Shown here: one piece after another, positions 24,280 to 37,437 of the stretch
Layout: each line of letters begins with the position of its first letter
Numbering within the stretch: the stretch's first letter is position 1
Notes under the pieces: generated by a model
The model's database searches: none
What the model was told of the DNA's origin: nothing
What the model saw: only the letters and a program-made list of their open reading frames with translations
Translations under genes and position numbers: made by a program
From: Flammula alnicola
Lineage: Eukaryota; Basidiomycota; Agaricomycetes; Agaricales; Strophariaceae
NCBI GenBank assembly: GCA_015499995.1
Contig: JADNRV010000009.1
Location: 62,001 to 126,000 of the forward strand
Direction: 5' to 3'
Length of the DNA: 64,000 nt

Positions 24280-24975
24280 GGCCCCTTTGAAACGAGCTCG
24301 AGGTTGAAGCTCTCGGTGTTGGTGTTTTCGCTGACCTTTCGGATGTTCGGAAAAAGCCGGTATCGATGCCGCCCGTGGTGACCGCCACGTGCGCGATAAT
24401 GCGATGTTTGCAAAATTCAAATTCAACTCGACTTTGAAGGACTTCGAATGCACATCGTTCAACTTATTTTTTCGTTTCATGCTCACCCTGTCGGCAATAT
24501 TTATATCTGTTCCTGCACAAACAGTTCCCCCGAATTCAATTGCATCCAGCCTAGCCGTAAATTATAGCCAACTTGGTAGGGACGAACTTCGGTGATTGGA
24601 TAGGCTCAATCAAATCCCCTCTCACAACGTGAGAGCGTGGACGGTCTTGGTACGAGACTAGGTGATTGGAAGTTGGTTGGAAGTTGTGCACTGCGCAGTG
24701 TTAAACTGTCAAGCGGGTAGATGGCTTAATGTGAGCAGCTTTCCAATACATTTAATCGACTTTTCTTACTTGAATGATAGGCGTCGATTGCTCTTGACTG
24801 TCACGCGTCAAGCGTCGAAGGAGGATCCATTTTCCTCCTTTACACGGACACGTACGTGCACAGCTATTATTATTATGCGAACATGTCTGAATTTTTCATG
24901 ACATAGAATAATCCTTCATGGTAGGCGCCATTGTTATGTGATACAGCACGTCGTCTAATTCGCATGATAGATAGA

Positions 24976-26002
24976 TTTCACGCTTCAACCCAAACTAGCA
25001 GACCTTTCCGAAAATGCTCGTGTTGTGGCCCAGCTGCTGATGGATGACCTCGTCTTCGAGGAGACGGAAGTTGTTGGGAAGGGCCCCCGACAGACCCCTT
25101 TTGGAACCTTCGGAGAACCTTTTTAGTGTAAGCGGTACGATAATTCGTTGGTTCCTGAGTACTTCTGACTATTTTCTTTTCCTAGACCGCCAAATGCTGA
25201 TTATTTCACCATCTCGATTTCTAAAGTGAGCGGCAGTGAGGAAAGGTCGCACCTGGTTGCTATCGAGATTCCCAGTGCACAAATTGTTGAGAATTCGGGT
25301 GCCTATAAAATAAGTACGTATACAACCTTCAAATATGTAAATGATTATTATAACAGGTGTTCGTATACAATTAACGAAACTGGATGAAGAACCCATCGCA
25401 GATCTTGGATTTAGTGTCGGCATGTCAATGTCAAATTATGCTGCTAGATCATCGCCTGATAATGTTATTCAAGTTGGTATGTCAGAGACCCGCATTTCAT
25501 CTGGCCTCGCTGACATTTATTTCCTAGTCAGATCCCTTGACCGCGAGGGCATCATACTCCTCCTGACGCAGGTTGCCCTTTGCGACTCGTTATGTATCAA
25601 TGCAGACCTACCTCTGTTCGTGACTCCCGGATGCCCTGACTGGACGCGTAGCTTGACTTCGACAGTCGCGACCAGTATCGTTATGTTGTCCGAAGAGGAG
25701 TGCAGACCTTGTGGGATGTCTGGTACGTTGTGTATTTGGTTAGGTCTCTTCTTTGGATACTACGCGAGTTTCTTATATCTTACTTTGCAGCTTTTTGACT
25801 TACACAGAACTGACCATCGGCAGGAGCTTTTCATTGGATAATCGACTTCATGGGACTTGCTGCTCCTGCTACATCTGTTCTGGTAATTCTGGAATGTTGG
25901 TCTGTTACCAATCCTTTTACGTATGCTATTGCTGCTGATTCATCTCCTTAGCTCGTCCCTCTTGAGGATCTCTGCATAATCATCTCCATCAGTGCGATTT
26001 GA
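24976..26002 (+). pseudogene. Unrecognised multi-exon gene with a stop at a splice junction
   Basis: Good coding pattern but no family recognised. Exons: about 24976-25123 (QPKLADLSENARVVAQLLMDD ends GTFGEPF), 25187-25312 (DYFTISISKVSGSEERSHLV, IPSAQIVENSGAYKI), 25360-25720 (RIQLTKLDEEPIADLGF; SLDREGIILLLTQV; CPDWTRSLTSTVATSIVML), 25824-25880 (GAFHWIIDFMGLAAPATSVL) and a last exon ending at TGA 26000-26002. Other joins are in frame with GT-AG sites. The first join is not: the only donor leaves TA, and with the acceptor's A this makes TAA, so the copy is probably interrupted there. A stretch inside exon 3 (about 25476-25535) has intron borders and is a multiple of three, so it may be an optional intron. 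No signal peptide is seen. Confidence 0.5.
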
Positions 26003-26009
26003 GAGAGAG

Positions 26010-29000
26010 TGGTGCAATGATGAATCCGGTTCGTCCTTCACGAATTCTTCTATCTTCCGTCCTTGAATTCGTTTTACTGACGATCCTAACCTCCCAGGTC
26101 GTACGCTCTATCCCTTGATCGCAGAGCATAGAACATCGAGCATCGGAATCGACTCCTCTGCTCCTGCACGTCTGTATACTACACTGCCCATGTACCGCAT
26201 ATACGACTCGAGTTACAAAGTTACGGGCATCCAAAGCTCGGCGCCCGCTTCTGACGCCGTAGGCGTAGCTGTCCAATCATTCACCTTTATCCACCCTCGT
26301 AGGCCCTACTAATGTCCGTCAAATTCGAATTTGAAATGCTAGTGGTACTGAAATCTAAAATCTCGGATCTCGGACGCTCAAACTCTGCCAAGTTTGAGTA
26401 GCCTTCCTGGATTTCTGGATGGACGCTGAAGAATGGAGATCGGGATAAGGAGGAGGGCAAAGGGCAAGGAGGATGAGAAAGAATGAGAAAAGAGGTTTGT
26501 CTACGAGCTCTTTCTTGTTTTGGTGATTCGATGAATCGTAATGCTGAGAAATCGCACTAGCCTGTCAGATTATCCCAGTCAAGGCATTGGAAACTCGAGG
26601 TACAGTGTTCAATCTGTGTCCCTCAATGCTCAACGTTTCGAATTCATTCTTTGCCATTGAATTCCAGCCTCGACCGCTGCTTGACATCTGACGTGAGCTT
26701 TGAAGTTCAAACTTGACCTCCTGCCTAACTTCTCAGAAAGCCGCATATTAATTAAATCTCTTTTATATGAACTCAATACAAAGCTTCGTAGAGTCGTGCT
26801 TCTAGTAGTCCTAATAGTTGAATTTTCGAATATGAAATGGTTATAGGTTTAAGAAATATTCCAAGGCACAGAGAGAGATATGAAGGGAGAAGAAAGCGCC
26901 CTCAGATCCAGAGATCTAGGTCGAGCTGCGGGGATGTTTTTACATCGAACTCGACCTCGACATCCTGATCCTCCATCAACATGCTCCATCTCCCCGTTCC
27001 CTTCCTCCTCGCCCTCCTACTCTTCGTTCATCCTGTTCAGCCTCCTCCGCCCCCTCTCCAGATCGAGGCCGCTGTAGACTAATCCTAAGGAGCCGACAAT
27101 GAACACCGCCCATAAATAGCCATCGACTGACCCACGGCCAAGCCGACAGCTCACCCACTACCCACCCATGCTCACCCACATGGCGAGGAAAGCCGGCGAC
27201 GAGGTTCTGAAGAAGCTTCCTTTTGATTAAAGTGGTGTTCGAGTGTCCACATTTGCAACGTCACATCGGCAAAAGGCTGCTGAAGAGGAGACAGCGAGCG
27301 GCGCATTGGCGAAGAGCTTCTACTCCAACTTAAACCACCGTCGGCATCGGTGACAGTACTCGGAGAGGGTGTCGGTCAGAGGAAGAACCCCAAAGGACGC
27401 TCTGAAGATCCGTTCTCCCATCTCTTGGTCGGAATAGTCGCGTTGTACCTTCATTTTGTGCGACGTCACGTTAGAAGAAAGAGAAACGACGCGAAGGAGA
27501 GAGAGGAAGGAGACAGCGATAGAGGAAGGAGGAATTTCCGCAGAGGGATCATTGGCGTTGATGCATGATGGGTGAGCGGCGAATGAGAGCATAACTCCTC
27601 TTCTTTGGTCAAGGACGTAGGCGAACGGCAGTTCTAGTTGTCAACCAGCGCTGACGTATCCTAATGCCACGTCGGCACGCTATGAGAGGTGGTTGAACTC
27701 CTAGGATAGGAGTGAAATGGAAGATGTAGGAGTTTTACGGCCGAAGTGGGAAGAACGGGTGGTCAAGAGATAAGTAATAGGGATCGTGGATGAGTGGATA
27801 AAGGCGGTAATGTAGAACGTCTGAGTATGAGGACAAAGTCGCCTTGTCTGATCCTTCGATTGCGGAGAGTCGAGACATCGCGCGTGGGTATCACAGATGT
27901 CGATTGACCCGATGGCGATGGGTGCGAGGAAAGTCACAATGAAAGCCCGTAAATCAACCTGCAGGGCGCTCGCTTCTTGCGAGAGAAGATGATGTTGGAT
28001 CGTGTTGGTTGATCGTGAATGGATTCCTCCTCCTCCAGCGGTCTCTAGCAACCAGCATCCAATGTCCAACCTTTGGTGGTCATGTTTGCATGGCTGCACC
28101 TGCTCGAGGGCAGAGAAGCAGAAATCTTGGGAGCTGGATAAGATACCGGTGTGGGATAGGGTATCTACGGTGCCTATAACGCCATGAGCAGATGGCGCTC
28201 TCAAGGAGCTTCTAGTCCTCGGGTCAGCCCGCCGTAAAACAGGAACGATGTGGGTATTGAGGACTGGTGTTGTGGACAGTGTTCGCAATGACAAATGTGC
28301 TGCCTGAGAGCCAGCGGTGTGGGTTGGATCTACATGACGCGATAGCAACTGACCATGAAGGGCGAACCGCAGAAGGGAGAGAGCAAGGCAGGGTAGTCTT
28401 CAAGGACCAGAAATGGGCCCGGGATGAGAGATGGAGAGGCTTGAAAGCTGCTGCCAGATGCCGTAGCGGGCAAGTTGGGCTTCCTTGAACATGGTGGGCG
28501 TGATGATGGACCTACATGGAGACAGAAAACTATTAGAAAAGATCGAAGCAACCTATTCAGGGTGAACTCACCAAAGGAGTAGATCTAACCATTGTTCGAG
28601 GGTCACATCAATATGCTAGGATTACGCAAAATCGGCCTGCGTGGCAGGGAAAAGATCACGAATATGGACGTCGAAAGAACACTGAAAAATAGGTGAGTTC
28701 TTGTCATCCATACCACCACAAACAGAATGAACTCACTACTGGCCGCATCGAAGTCGGTTATACAATGCATTCGAGGATAGGAAGGAATGAGCACGGTTGA
28801 ACTTGAACCTGAGGAGTGGGTTAAAAGCGTCCGCCCCAAGTTGGGCCGCCACTACCCGAGGTAACAACAATCAACAAGCCTTTCTTTCACCTTGACCCAC
28901 ACCGTCATGTCGTCGGTCGCCCGCTGATAGAGCGTGCGTCTGGCATCTTCCCTTCTTGTCACATCAACGTCTTCATTCACCTATTTCATAATACTCAAGA

Positions 29001-29640
29001 CTCAAGTTCCCGAAGCGCCTGCCGTAGGCCGACGACCTCCAATCTCGGGGCATTTATCGATTGAGGGATTCATGGATGGGGATGGGGTTCATTTGTGAGT
29101 GTGTCCCTCTGTGAGTCTCCGGTTGTAACCTTTTAATTAATGGGAAGCCCGAAGACGATGAATTAATGCTCGCTCTTCAACCATTGTTCCAACCGTCATA
29201 GTCGCAAAGTGTCATCCACCACGTTCCGTTATTCGAGAACTGGATACTTATGCGCACGAGCTTGTCGTCTATCAGGATGGTATTAGAGTACATGCATACT
29301 TAGCACGACGATCACACCATGCATGTTTCATACGTAGTATCGTTGCAATTTGATTTCTCACACCACTTCCAACATAATTGTTCCTTGCCTTGGACCCATA
29401 ATTGCAACGCTTCTCGGAGTTACAATTATTTCTGTACACTTGACGTATTTGCGGTATTTGCGGCATTCGGGTAGTCAAGGAGGAGTCGAAATGACTTAAA
29501 AACCTCTTGCCAAAAGCGGATGTGTGCGATATCGGTTCAACAATAGTAGCGGCGATTAGTGTGCCTTGGAGTGTGTGTCTTAATCACATCCTTATACAGT
29601 CTACAAACCCAGAACCAACTCAACACGTCTCTATTGCAGG
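26010..29640. other. Long intergenic region, nothing firmly recognised
   Basis: About 3.6 kb without a supportable gene. A minus-strand ORF of 215 codons at 27701-28348 has no domain, biased composition and competing frames on both strands, so I do not call it. Part of 26880-27200 is pyrimidine-rich (CCTCCTCGCCCTCC-like runs). Confidence 0.4.
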
Positions 29641-29652
29641 ATTTGCATCAAC

Positions 29653-31165
29653 ATGTCATTTTTTACAAATACTGCAACCACCACGGGCGTAGGTGCCACC
29701 AGAAACACCTCCGCAACAGTAGAAAAGGACGTCGAAGTCGTCGATCCACCCTCAGATGGGATATCCTCCTTATCCTTCTCGAGTCAAGCAGACTACCTGG
29801 CTGTGGGGAGCTGGGATAATAGCGTACGTTTATCCACTACCTCTCAACTCATTCTCTTCAACTTCACCGAAATAGGTACGGATCTACGAAGTAGGCGCAG
29901 GTGGACGGACCCAAGGAAAGGCCATGTATCATCACTCGGGCCCTGTGTTGAATGTATGCTGGAATAAGGTATGTAAATCCTGTTCACTTTCTGTGCGTAA
30001 AGTCGCGTTAACTTGATTCGCACAGGATGGCACCAAGATTTTCTCTGGAGGGGCGGATAATGCTGGACGCATGTTCGACGTGACTACTGGTCAAACCGCG
30101 CAGGTTGCCCAACATGACGCCCCGATAAAAGTAGTTGGCTGGGTAGACGCCCCTCAAGCAGGAATCCTCGCGACGGGAAGTTGGGATAAGACCATCAAGG
30201 TATGTTCTTAATCCACTTGTTCTCTTTCATTTCCTAAACCTCGTATTCCAGTACTGGGATTTGCGCACTGCCAATCCTGTTGCAACTGTTCAATTGCCAG
30301 AACGATGCTATACCTTCGACATACAATACCCTTTAATGGTCGTTGGAACCGCAGAAGGTCATATTCAGATTTTCAATCTGACCAACCCGAATACAGCGTA
30401 CAAGGTGTGATTGTTTTCGTCAGACCTTAACGCTTTTTACTAAGAACATTATCTAGACTATACAGTCACCACTGAAGGGGCAGACCCGCGTTGTCTCATG
30501 TTTCACAACGTCTCCAGCCTCCAGTGGCTTTGCTGTCGGGAGTGTGGAAGGGAGAGTCGCCATCCAGTGAGTAACAAAAACTGACACCTTTTCTTCTTGC
30601 TTTATCGCTAAAACATTGCCTAGATATGTCGAACAAGAGGATGTACAGTGAGTAGACATACTTCGATCAAATATATAACGGACCTGACATCTCACGAATA
30701 GGAGAAACTTCTCATTCAAATGTCACCGTCGTGACCCTGCGCCTAATGCCAAAGATCAAGCTCTAGTATACGCAGTAAATGACATATCTTTCCACCCAGT
30801 CCACGGCACGTTCTCCACTTGCGGTTCGTTCCTGTTCTTCCCTTTCATTCCATCTTACTCACGAAACGTTACAGGATCTGATGGTATTATCAGCTTCTGG
30901 GACAAGGATGCCCGTGCCCGCCTAAAGAGTACGTATTTTATCTCCGCCTGCCCAGAAACTTGCTGATCTATCATGAGTAGCCTTCGATGTTGCTCCGGCC
31001 CCGATTGCCGCTACTGCATTCAATCGCAACGGCGATATATTTGCTTATGCTGTATCTTATGACTGGTCAAAAGGTCATTCAAGTAACACACCTGGAATGC
31101 CGAACAAAATCATGCTGCACTCCTGCAAGGATGAGGACGTCAGGAAGAGGGCTGCACGGAAGTAG
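29653..31165 (+). CDS. RAE1: mRNA export factor RAE1/GLE2, WD40 nucleoporin
   Basis: Seven-bladed WD40 protein that binds a GLEBS segment of the NUP98-type nucleoporin at the nuclear pore and supports mRNA export and spindle function. Start ATG 29653 ([12 protein letters not shown]), stop TAG 31163-31165, nine or so exons. Blades in order: [85 protein letters not shown] with [50 protein letters not shown], a 24-nt exon (YVEQEDVQ), [32 protein letters not shown] and [13 protein letters not shown], then [20 protein letters not shown]. The CHRRDP and YDWSKGH signatures are diagnostic. All junctions are GT-AG and in frame; the copy looks intact and single. Confidence 0.95.
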
Positions 31166-31480
31166 GATTTGGATTGCTCTTTATCCTATTATCTCTGTTT
31201 TGCTTTACTTCATGTGATCTCTATACTATTTCTTTCATCGTGAATATCGTTGATTTTGTGAACTCACACCTCATCTATTGTGGAATAGGTAAGTAGAAAC
31301 AGCATGATAAGTACAGCTAGGTTGACATAATCTGTTATACCGTTTTCTACGATTTAGTAGCACTGATACTCTTCTTGCGCTTTTCTGTCTAGATATAATA
31401 TTCAACAAGATACCTTCTAAGTACGAGTCCGACGACTTTAAACAAAACAAGGAAAGCCCTTGTCAGGGGCGTAGCGTTCG

Positions 31481-32986
31481 TCAGGCGACGTAAAACTTCG
31501 AAGATTCCAGAAGGTAGATGGCTATATAAATACCTGTCGAAATAAGAGAATTCGCTTTCTCGACGATGGTCTGTTGTTCATGCAGGTTACACACTGGCAA
31601 GACAATGCGCACAGACCGGAGGAAGACGCAAGGGCCTATGAGTCCATGTTTCCCGGACGAGGTTCCGGGGACAAGTGAGTGATGGTGCGCCAAGTCGTTT
31701 CTTCGTTGAATCATCGAAAATGTATGTTGGATGTCGATAGAACCCAAATCCAGCTCCTGTAAAAGAGGAAGTATCTCTCCCTTGGCTATTTTTTCGACCG
31801 TCGTTACGCAGAGGTAGATGCCGCACGGCAAATGCAAAACCCGTAAGTTTCTTAGAGCCAGGAAATACGCTTCCAAAGGATGGCATGACCTGGCGCGCAT
31901 CCGCCGGCCGTCGTACCTTTGTTTGAAAGGCGGATACGGCGAAGGGAAGGGTGGAGGAAGTTCTATGATTTTCAACATCTGTAACGTTTGTGTCGAATAA
32001 ACCGATATGTTTATGCATGCAGCCATGATGTTGAAGTGTTCTTCGTATTGGTCGCTGAAGTTGACGATCAAAGTATGAAGGACTGGGAGGCGAAGAACCC
32101 TGAATAGACGTTGGTCGAGGCTCGCGTCATGGAGATTGAGCTGCAGAGCTTGAAGATATGGCATGTCGACTGCACCCAGCCTTGGTAAGAGAAGGGCGTG
32201 CGGCTTTCGTTCAAACATTATCCGGAAAATGCCTTCAACGAGGGTGTGGGATGTACGACGCATTATCATGGTGAAAACGTTTGGTGGTATGCCAATAGCG
32301 CCTAGATTGAGGGATATCAACTGACTCCATGGCAGGTTCAAGTCGATGGGGTGGATCTCGATGGGAATATTCAGACAGCGTAGGTAGCAATGGCGAATTC
32401 TGGGGAAAGACTGAAATGGTGTTGTATTCATTGCGAGTCTCTGGTTCAGGAGGAATGAAGTAAGGCGAACTGCAAACTCGTCGCTAAAAGCGATGTCCAA
32501 AAATTCTACCGAATCGAAGGCCCCTCCTCGCATGTCCAGAAAAGCGTCCATGTCTTCTTGGGCGCAAATAAGGCACCTGAGAGCTCTGATACGGGTGATG
32601 TTCGGAAGGATGATAGACCGCATAATACTGATTCTGCACCGCCCAAAAATCATGTCCTCGCGTCGAGTCGGCCTCGTGCCAAGTCCAAATAGGGCTACAG
32701 GATCACCGACAAAGTCGAGATATAAGAGGGTGCTTCCGCTTCGTCGTCGGCACACTTCCCAGAGTTGGAGAAGTTTCGAAGTGTCATTGAATGGACCGTA
32801 GGAAAATTTGATGCGGTTCCAGTAGGAAGGCGTAGACACCAGGACACGTCGCCAGTTAGCACAAATGTGACTAAGGGCGCGTCTTGGCTCGGAGGGTGGC
32901 GGGGGTAATACGAGGGGCTCGGACACAGAATATTCGAGGATGCGTCTTATAGCGACATCCGGTAGACTCTGGATGGAAGCGCTCAT
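31481..32986 (-). CDS. F-box/LRR-like protein
   Basis: Single-exon 501-residue protein. The N-terminus SLPDVAIRRILEYSV followed by LSHICANWRRVLVSTPSYWN is the agaricomycete F-box pattern (helix, then the CxxWRxxxxxxPxxW core), which docks to SKP1 in SCF ubiquitin ligases. The rest is Leu-rich with irregular repeats (FLDIAFSDEFAVRLTSFLLN; LISLNLGAIGIPPNVF; LQALQLNLHDASLDQRLFRV), giving a curved substrate-binding surface. Such proteins are numerous and variable in these fungi, so the substrate cannot be inferred. Start ATG at 32986, stop at 31481; no lesion seen. It runs tail to tail with RAE1, about 315 bases apart. Confidence 0.8.
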   Translation of the reverse strand: MSASIQSLPDVAIRRILEYSVSEPLVLPPPPSEPRRALSHICANWRRVLVSTPSYWNRIKFSYGPFNDTSKLLQLWEVCRRRSGSTLLYLDFVGDPVALFGLGTRPTRREDMIFGRCRISIMRSIILPNITRIRALRCLICAQEDMDAFLDMRGGAFDSVEFLDIAFSDEFAVRLTSFLLNQRLAMNTTPFQSFPRIRHCYLRCLNIPIEIHPIDLNLPWSQLISLNLGAIGIPPNVFTMIMRRTSHTLVEGIFRIMFERKPHALLLPRLGAVDMPYLQALQLNLHDASLDQRLFRVLRLPVLHTLIVNFSDQYEEHFNIMAACINISVYSTQTLQMLKIIELPPPFPSPYPPFKQRYDGRRMRARSCHPLEAYFLALRNLRVLHLPCGIYLCVTTVEKIAKGEILPLLQELDLGSIDIQHTFSMIQRRNDLAHHHSLVPGTSSGKHGLIGPCVFLRSVRIVLPVCNLHEQQTIVEKANSLISTGIYIAIYLLESSKFYVA

Positions 32987-32999
32987 CTCGTTTGGCGGA

Positions 33000-34170
33000 T
33001 CCGGGGGACTTTTATGGCGGGTAAGGTATCGAATTACTGGGTGGGGATTGATATTTTTGTTGTTCTTGGAGAATACGATGAACAGAGGTGAGGATAGACG
33101 GAGGAAGGATGGAATTAAACGGCGACGACGTGTTCTATTTCACTTCTGGACAAAAATGTGTCAGTGTCTTGAAGTTGAGGCAACAATGGTTCATAAAATA
33201 TGAACTTACCGCAACCAGAGAGCGAAATGAGAGCGGACGAAGGAAATATTGGCGTCTCAGAGCGCCGGAGAGAGAAGAGGCTTTTTTTGGGGGGAAGCAA
33301 GGAACGAGAAAAAAATCTTCGCCAGGAGGGCCTGTGGCTGTTTGGTTTAGAAACCTTATTCTGAGGAACTTGTCAGTGGAAAGACCCCCAAATGGTTGCA
33401 TCCACCCTGCCACTCTTGAAATGGTGAAAACCTGCCCCAAATATTATTTTTCTCACACACACGATGCCCCAAGATGAGCCAATAGTATTACTCTTTCTTA
33501 GTGACCTATGGGTAAATCGACGCGGTGTCGTCAGCAGCGCTTTAATGGCCTTATGGGCTACTAACTCGCGTTTAGGGCTATCGCTCCCTTCTCACATGCG
33601 ACATATTCAGTGGATTCGACAGCATAACTCTCATGATTCTCATACATATAGGATCAGTGGTAGATCATCGTGATTAACCTCGGCATCAACTTCAAGTTAG
33701 TTGAGCAATCATTGCATCATCGGATAAATTCGGTGAAGTTTTCCCTCCTAGTATTAGTATCTGACCTATACGCTTCTATCTATTTCTACGCACTTCTACC
33801 CCCTTCTTGCACTCCTTTCAACCTTTGATCTCCCTGTAGGTTCCTTTCATTTCACTGGGGGCCCGGATGATTACAAAATATTCATACTGTCCGACCCAAG
33901 TCCTCGCCCGTGAAAACGGCTTCGTGGGTTTGATGTTCACTTTCGACAACGGTAGCTGACGCCCTAGATGGCATCACGTTGACGGTCCTTGGGACGCGTT
34001 CACACCGTACGCCGCTCGCGTCATATCGACCACACACCTGAAGTTAGCTCAACGGGGGCACTGAGGTATTAGATGGGAGAACACTGCTGTATTCAGGATT
34101 CAGGAAGTCCCACCAGCTCTACGAAATATGAACGTATCCGCACCCAAAGCGCCAATAAGAGCCAGGAATC
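33000..34170. other. Intergenic, nothing recognised
   Basis: Promoter side of the F-box gene and then about 1 kb without coding signal. ORFs at 33088-33477 (plus) and 33135-33440 (minus) overlap each other and lack motifs. Confidence 0.4.
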
Positions 34171-34171
34171 T

Positions 34172-35860
34172 TTAGGTCATCATTGGGTTGTCATTGGACC
34201 TGTTGTCATCGGAAAAAAGATAGTAGATAAGATATTGTACATGCCCGCTGCGATCGTTGCTGGCGGCTTCAGGTCGGCTTCGCCTTCGTCCAGCGGATTC
34301 TCGTAACTCGCAGCGCAGCTGCGTGTCATTGTCGACTGAGGCATTAATACCATGGCCACCGCCACCACCGCCACCACTGCCTTCTTGACGATCAGATTTC
34401 GGAATGGTGTTCGAGCCGAAAATAGTTGCGAGGTCATCTCTGCTCGACGTTCCTCCAGCGCGTTCCCAAGACGTGCCTTGGTGAGCACTTTTATCAGGAG
34501 CAGCACCAGGAGCACTGGATCCACCAGAGGCGAACAATTCCAACCAGCTCCCCTGCCCGCCCACAACCATGCCCATGTCGGGACCACCTTATATTCCACG
34601 TTGGTGAGTTTACGTCTTTCAAATAAAAAGCAGACGGACCTGGATGAGATGGTCCTTCGGAAAGTCCTCGAGATCCCGCTCCATCGTGATGAGTTGGAGG
34701 CCCATAATGGGTTGGCCATTCAAAACCGCCCGATCCGGGCCTGCTCGGTCCAAGGTTTTGCTGACGACTGCGCTCGTCCGCCTCCAAAAACGCCGCAAAC
34801 ATGTCGCCACGCTCTTCCCTGCTAATCGGAGGCTGGTGCCCGAAAGGAGGAGGCCGCTGCTGCTGGTGCATGACGCCGGGGTAAAGAACCAAGTCGTATG
34901 GCGAATCCGGGAACCTGCTTCGCTGTGGCGGACCATATGACGCACCCATGTCCCTATTGAAGGACGACTGCTGAGCCGAATGACCACGCGAAGGGACAAA
35001 ATCGCCGTGACTGGGATGAACGAGGGCGGGGGCGAGGCATGGTTCGAGACTGGGGTGTAATTCAGGTTGTAGTTCTGCGACGGGTGGTTCTGGTTCATCT
35101 GGTCATGGTGATTTACTGGTGCGCATGGGTTGGGGGCAAGTCTTGTGGGTGTCGCATTTGTCTGTTAATGAAGCGCCCAGCCTGGTTGGGCAGGTAGAGC
35201 TCGGAGGTGAACGTGATATAGCGAGATCTCTTGGCGGCGATCGACTGCGACGAGGGTCCATGCTGTCGAGGGTGCTACATGCGCGCTTGTTGGAAATGCG
35301 AGTCTGAGAGTCGCGAAGGCTAGACACTCGGTCATTCGAGATCGGGACCATCGAACCTAACCCACTGCTGCCTTCTTCGAAGCGGCCCATAGGCTGTAGG
35401 GGGGCAGGAAAAAGTCATGTGCAGGGATGTCGAGCATGGAATCAGACGCATTCGATATCGACAATTGGCTTATGAGGTGGATGTAGCGATTCTTCATCCG
35501 AGGACGGAGAGGCGATATGACTCTTGTCCGGATAGTCGTCGTTCCACGGTGTCGGTTTTTCTGCGACACGACAAGCTACGTCGTTAAGCAGGATGGCCAA
35601 CCGGCGTCGGTGATTTTACGCCTGAAGTCGGTGTTGGAGGCTTTCAAGACACAGCTGGTACTGATGTGCGTTGCTTCATGACTGGTTTGTTGAGTTTTGA
35701 GAGGGAATGGACGACTGCGTCATTGAATCGTCCAACTACACCTTCTATTCTCAATGAGTGACTAGTTGAAAAAGAAACGAAAAATACCCACCAGATAGAA
35801 GCCTTCCTGATCAGAGAGTCGATAGAGGACCGCAATCTCGTTATCCTGAAGAAATAGATG
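34172..35860 (-). pseudogene. Gly/Pro/Ser-rich protein gene, frame-broken
   Basis: Coding-like blocks in changing frames on the minus strand: DNEIAVLYRLSDQEGFYL near 35850-35800 followed by a GTGGGT donor; VAEKPTPWNDDYPDKSHIAS near 35550 ending in a stop; SGLGSMVPISNDR near 35350; NQNHPSQNYNLNYTPVSNHA near 35095; then, after a one-base shift near 35010, RGHSAQQSSFNRDMGASYGP, REERGDMFAAFLEADERSRQ and SRPGSGGFEWPTHYGPP, and finally GQGSWLELFASGGSSAPG and TSSRDDLATIFGSNTIPKSD near 34550-34400, running into a Gly run. It looks like one disordered regulatory-type protein that has lost frame several times. Family not recognised; splice errors on my side could explain part of the breakage. Confidence 0.4.
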
Positions 35861-35909
35861 AGATATGGCAAACAGAATGCCCAGAAAAACATACGTTCAA
35901 ACACATAAG

Positions 35910-37430
35910 ATCATTGGAAGTTGAATGGAACACTCTGCGACGCAATCAGACAATGCAGGACACTTCCCAATTCCACTATTAGTTGCTAACCCCGTCCAAC
36001 GAGCCAACTCCGGCGCTTTGAGTCCCATTCTGCCTTTCCTGCTACTTCTTCATCCTGAGGAAACGCGCAACCGCATTGGATGGGAAAACATCGAACAGAC
36101 GCCGAAAGCGTTTGGGGCAAATCTGCCTGCCGCGTTAGATGGCAGATTTTGTCGTGATTAGGCCAGAGTTTCCTGGGTATGGGATTCCAGAGGATATAGG
36201 AGGAGAATATTAAGTATAAGACGAGATGACAAGAGGAAGAGAGATCAACGCAAACGAGCTCGGTTCCTGCACCTCTCTTTGGGGCTTTTGCCACACAATC
36301 GTCAATAAAAGAGTCCGGCCCGCGCGGGCTTCATGATCAAACCGCGACGAGGAAATTTACCCTTCTCGTCTTGTCGTGAGGCATCTACTGTATAAGGACC
36401 GATGAGGATCAGAACTAGCCGTTAAAGTGCATCAGCTAAAGCAAGAATAATGGAACACTTGAAGGAAAGAAAAAAGGTGCAAGCCAATCACCCATTCAAA
36501 CCACCCCCTGCAAAATGCCTGACGGGAGCAAATCCAACATATCGCCACATCAATTTCTGTCGCATATTGGAATTTGGCACGCTCCGCGTTGAGCTGACAT
36601 ACCAGCTTGGAACCTCATCGCGCCCCCAGATACCAGGCTTTCACATAAGTAGTTGAGGTAACAAGAGAAAACTGTTATGTATTCAGTATTACTACAAAAG
36701 AACTAGGTGAGGATACAATAAATGAGGGAGTTAATTCGCAAGCCAGACGTGAGAACAAAAAATCGATGAACAGTAAAGGAGAAATATCCATACAGCCGAA
36801 GAATGTACCATTCCAGGCTTCACCTTTTGGGGGCTTGCCGCATCCTAGCTGAGGAGGTGAAACCCACGGGTCGACTACGCTCATCATGTGAGAACTACAT
36901 TTTTGACGACAGCAGGATGTATGAGGAGCTCTCCAATGAAGTGTTGAAATTGGAAATCGAAAGGATCCACTGGCGCACCAGGGGAGGCTACATATCGTGT
37001 TCATTCTAATGGAAATGGAAATTGAAAGTCCCAATCGAGAATACGCACCAATTTCCGGAAGAAACATCTTTACATAGAAGGCGGTACGCGTCGACAATAG
37101 CTCCGAGAGCTTTGGTGAAGGAGGTCTGGATATAGATAAAGCTATTCAGGATATAAAATTAGAAAAGAGAATTCGTGAAATTACTTTAACTTAGCGCCGA
37201 CAATAGTCACGTGATTCATAAGCGCCTGCACATGTGGAATGTGGTGGGCGTCGACAGTCGATCTGACAGCTGTGCACAAGGACCTCCGGACATTAATAAA
37301 GCTTTTGAAGAAAATAAATCAAGAGGTTAAAGTGAGAACTCACGAAATTAATGAAACTGACGCCTATGTCGGAGGGATGTCGACGACCAGGAAGGGCGGA
37401 GTGAACCTTCTTGCCGCGGTATGCATGATA
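35910..37430. other. Intergenic, nothing recognised
   Basis: No consistent coding frame, repeat or RNA gene seen. Confidence 0.4.
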
Positions 37431-37437
37431 TGAGTCG

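Noticed and set aside
27701..28348. 215-codon minus-strand ORF
   Set aside because: No motif, competing open frames on both strands, and composition unlike the confident genes nearby.
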